Shown piece after piece: positions 61,746 through 64,000 of a DNA stretch of 64,000 nucleotides (positions are counted from its first letter, which is position 1; each line of letters starts with the position of its first letter). Origin of the DNA: Anaeramoeba flamelloides (taxonomy: Eukaryota; Metamonada; Anaeramoebidae). The stretch covers positions 13,640,001-13,704,000 of the forward strand of contig JANTQA010000023.1 of the NCBI GenBank assembly GCA_027625915.1. The letters run 5' to 3'. The notes below the pieces were generated by a model, which was not told the origin of the DNA, ran no database searches, and saw nothing but the letters and a program-made list of their open reading frames with translations. A program made the position numbers and the translations under genes.

Positions 61746-63251
61746 CTATTCCTGGCAGAATTTTCAATAATCAAATTATATCTATTATTTATTATTTTTT
61801 CAATTAAAACAGCTTTTTGTTTTGAATGGTAATTAAACTCCTAAAAAAAACTTAAATCATGATCTTTCAAATGGGTTTTATTGTTAACTGTTTTGATCCC
61901 ATTTAGATGTTGCTTAGAAATATCACAATTACTCTGGTTTATAACTGTTAATCAAAAATTCGATCCCTTCAAATAATTACTGTTATTTAAACTTGTAAGG
62001 GAAAAAAACAATGGTAACCAATTTAGTTTATTTTTCTTTCTTGAAAATCATTGTTATTTTTTAAGGATCTATTTCCAATATAAATGTTAGATATTCTTTC
62101 AGGTTTTTGCGGTTTCTTTGATTCATTAATTTATACTGAAAAACATTGAAATTTTCTCAATCAAAAAATAATTCTAGTAATATAAAGATATGAAGAAGTT
62201 GTTTAAAATTTTTTTCGAAGGGAAAAATATCATATTCTTGGTTTTTGAAGAAAAAACTATTTTGGTTCAATAAAATTTCAAGGTTCTTGGTTTTTGAGAG
62301 ATTTCTTTGTTAAATTATTTGATATTAATTCAATAAACAATGTTTTAATAAATTTTGAAATGGGTAATTGTAATCCTTTGAATATTTGCCTTTACTGTTA
62401 TTTCTCAATGTTTTTCACAACCAAAAGAAGAGTTACATTTTTAAAAGAGTGGCCCATTTTTGGGTAAGAACAGAATATAGAATATTTGATTAGCACTTTT
62501 AAAAAACGAAAAATTTTGATTTCAATTTCCTCAAATTGTCTTTATCCTAATAAGGAACAAAAAAACAAAGAAAAAAATCAAAAAAAAACAATTAAAAGAG
62601 AAAATCCACTTCTCTTTAATTTTTAACCTCCTTCTCGAGCTTTTTGTAAAAATTAAAAAAATTTTTTTTAATTACAACCGTTTTAAGGACTAGCTAAAAA
62701 AAGGTCATTTCTGGGGTATGGGGGGTTAAAACACCACTGTTTTAGACACTTTATCTTTTTCAATTTACCAGAAACCCAAAATTGATAATTTTTGCTAATT
62801 TTTTGCCAATTTTTTGCAATTTTTTGAACCCAAAAAAATTTTTTGCAATTTTGAAATCGTTTGTCATTTTTTTCAGCGCAGCTAATTTTTAGCAACCTCA
62901 AAAAAATGAAAAAGAAATTGTTTTTTCCTTTTAAAGCCAAATTGACGATATTCAATTCCATCGTTTCCAACAAAAAAGTGTTTTTTTTTGTAGAAAAGCT
63001 CACATAAAAAATTTTTTACAAAAAAAGATCAGAACACATAAAATTTTTTTTACAAATAAGATCAAAAAAATTCTAAAAATAAAAGATGAAAAAATAAAAA
63101 AATAAAAAAAATTTTTTTCACATTTTGAGAAAAACAAACAATGAAAATGAATGACAAATAAAAAACAAATCACTTCTAACTTTTCCCCTTTTCATTTTAA
63201 ATTATTTTTAAAATGACAAAGAAAAATTTGCATTTCGATAAATTTAATGAT
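61746..63251. other. Upstream of the coiled-coil gene; possible further exons
   Basis: The minus strand 61944-61804 is open and protein-like. The rest is AT-rich. Around 62770-62860 the unit AATTTTTTGC recurs several times. The 106-codon minus frame 62683-63003 is made of these repeats and is not called. Confidence 0.4.
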
Positions 63252-63347
63252 CATATCCTAACCATGTTCGTTCTAATTGAAGTATTGTCTTACAATCAAT
63301 TTTTACCTCTGAAAATTGAAAGTTAGAACAAACATGGTTGGGATATG
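63252..63347. mobile_element. Family M hairpin, 96 bp
   Basis: CATATCCTAACCATGTTCGT then TCTAA at the left mirrors TTAGAACAAACATGGTTGGG with ATATG at the right; 25-bp arms with two mismatches around a ~46-bp loop. Single copy in the window. It could be a tiny MITE or a structured RNA; a MITE is more likely given the context. Confidence 0.7.
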
Positions 63348-63537
63348 GTTTTCAGTAATAGGTTTGCTAATGAGAATCTGATCTGTCAAAATTACCAATT
63401 CCTAAAAATCTGAAATTTGATAGTTCTTCTGGATACTAAGAAATAAAGACAACATTTCACTCGTGTTTTAATCCATACGAAGGCAATAGTGGCCTTATTT
63501 TAGATAATCCTTAATAAAGTTTTGACTATAAGTCTAA
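63348..63537. other. Short spacer between hairpins M and H, nothing recognised
   Basis: AT-rich, no gene. Confidence 0.4.
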
Positions 63538-63539
63538 TA

Positions 63540-63702
63540 CTGGTATTTGAATTTGAAAAGAGACAATATTTTCACGTGATTGTTAATATTTTTCTTGTTC
63601 AAATAGAGAGTACTAAGAAGTAGATTGCCAATTAAAAACTTGTTAAGAAAAGGAAATTGAAAATGAAGTGAAAATTTTTCCCATTTGGAATTCAAATACC
63701 AG
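63540..63702. mobile_element. Family H copy 1, 163-bp hairpin
   Basis: Left CTGGTATTTGAATTTGAAAA, right GGAATTCAAATACCAG, TA on both sides (63538-63539 and 63703-63704). The internal GAAGTGAAAATTTTTCCCAT is shared with copy 2 at 54073. Exactly 163 bp, as in copy 2. Confidence 0.88.
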
Positions 63703-63704
63703 TA

Positions 63705-64000
63705 AGTGATCTTCAAACTGTCTAATCCATACATTTTAAAGCAGTTAGAGTAACACTTGTGAAAACTTTAAGAACATACTTTTCTCAAACAACAATATAA
63801 ATCAAAGAATAAAGGAATTATTTTTTTTTTGAAAGGGAGAAATTAATTTTTTAGACAACTTACTTTACAACTAGCTATTGTTTGTTGGGGTTGGGTTTAT
63901 TAATTTCAAGGAATTAAAATTTTTTTGTTAAACTTTTTTTTCTCTTTTTTTTTCCCAAAAAGATAATTTTCAGAAATTAAGTCCAACAATAAAGAAGAAA
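63705..64000. other. Window end, no gene recognised
   Basis: AT-rich with a locally GC-richer CTAGCTATTGTTTGTTGGGG near 63872. Nothing can be called. Confidence 0.4.

Noticed and set aside
62683-63003. 106-codon minus frame near the window end
   Set aside because: Composed of AATTTTTTGC-type repeats read as protein; no coding signal.

Overview
The window is nuclear DNA of a very AT-rich, intron-containing eukaryotic microbe. The grounds are: spliceosomal introns (GTATGT, GTAAGT and GTAAAT donors, pyrimidine-rich AG acceptors) in four or five genes; the standard stop codons; asparagine, aspartate, serine and lysine runs encoded by pure triplet repeats; a mitochondrial-type Cpn60 with a targeting presequence; and eukaryote-only proteins (RIC1, nuclear cap-binding CBP20, a SIP5/DA2-type RING protein). 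A giant ankyrin-BTB protein and poly-N/poly-D tracts recall amoeboid protists such as Anaeramoeba or dictyostelid-like amoebae. That placement is inference; a BLAST of the Cpn60 and CBP20 proteins would settle it.

Gene layout. 1-2739 (+): 3' part of RIC1, cut by the window edge. 13679-21757 (+): one uninterrupted 2692-residue ankyrin-repeat protein with two BTB-like domains at its end. 27496-28256 (-): CBP20 in two exons. 33880-35996 (-): mitochondrial Cpn60/Hsp60 in two exons. 41339-42238 (-): a C2-domain protein. 48579-49314 (-): a SIP5/DA2-type RING protein in two exons. 54240-54655 (+): a small single-pass membrane protein in two exons. 60818 to at least 61251 (-): the last exon of a coiled-coil protein whose upstream exons are only partly resolved. 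The genes are single and far apart, with no operon-like clustering. They cover housekeeping roles (Golgi Rab6 exchange factor, mRNA cap binding, mitochondrial folding, ubiquitin ligation); no shared pathway is evident.

The space between genes is the unusual part. It is crowded with short non-autonomous inverted-repeat elements. By reading across the window I separate about fourteen families, called A to N here: A (four ~195-bp hairpins at TA sites), B (~490 bp, three long copies plus fragments), C (a 724-bp element and a copy holding a nested 1.17-kb element N), D and E (dispersed repeats), F (a 4.3-kb foldback with 1.4-1.65-kb arms around a LINE-like remnant, plus a lone arm), G, L and M (single foldbacks), H (163-bp hairpins at TA sites, two of exactly equal length), I (three members sharing ends with CAGTCAAAG), J (two Tc1/mariner-like TA elements) and K (one element set at the end of an older relative). 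No intact transposase was recognised, so mobility, if any, must come from elsewhere in the genome.

No tRNA, rRNA, CRISPR array, viral or LTR element was recognised. Intron boundaries were placed by protein continuity and GT/AG signals, without transcripts.
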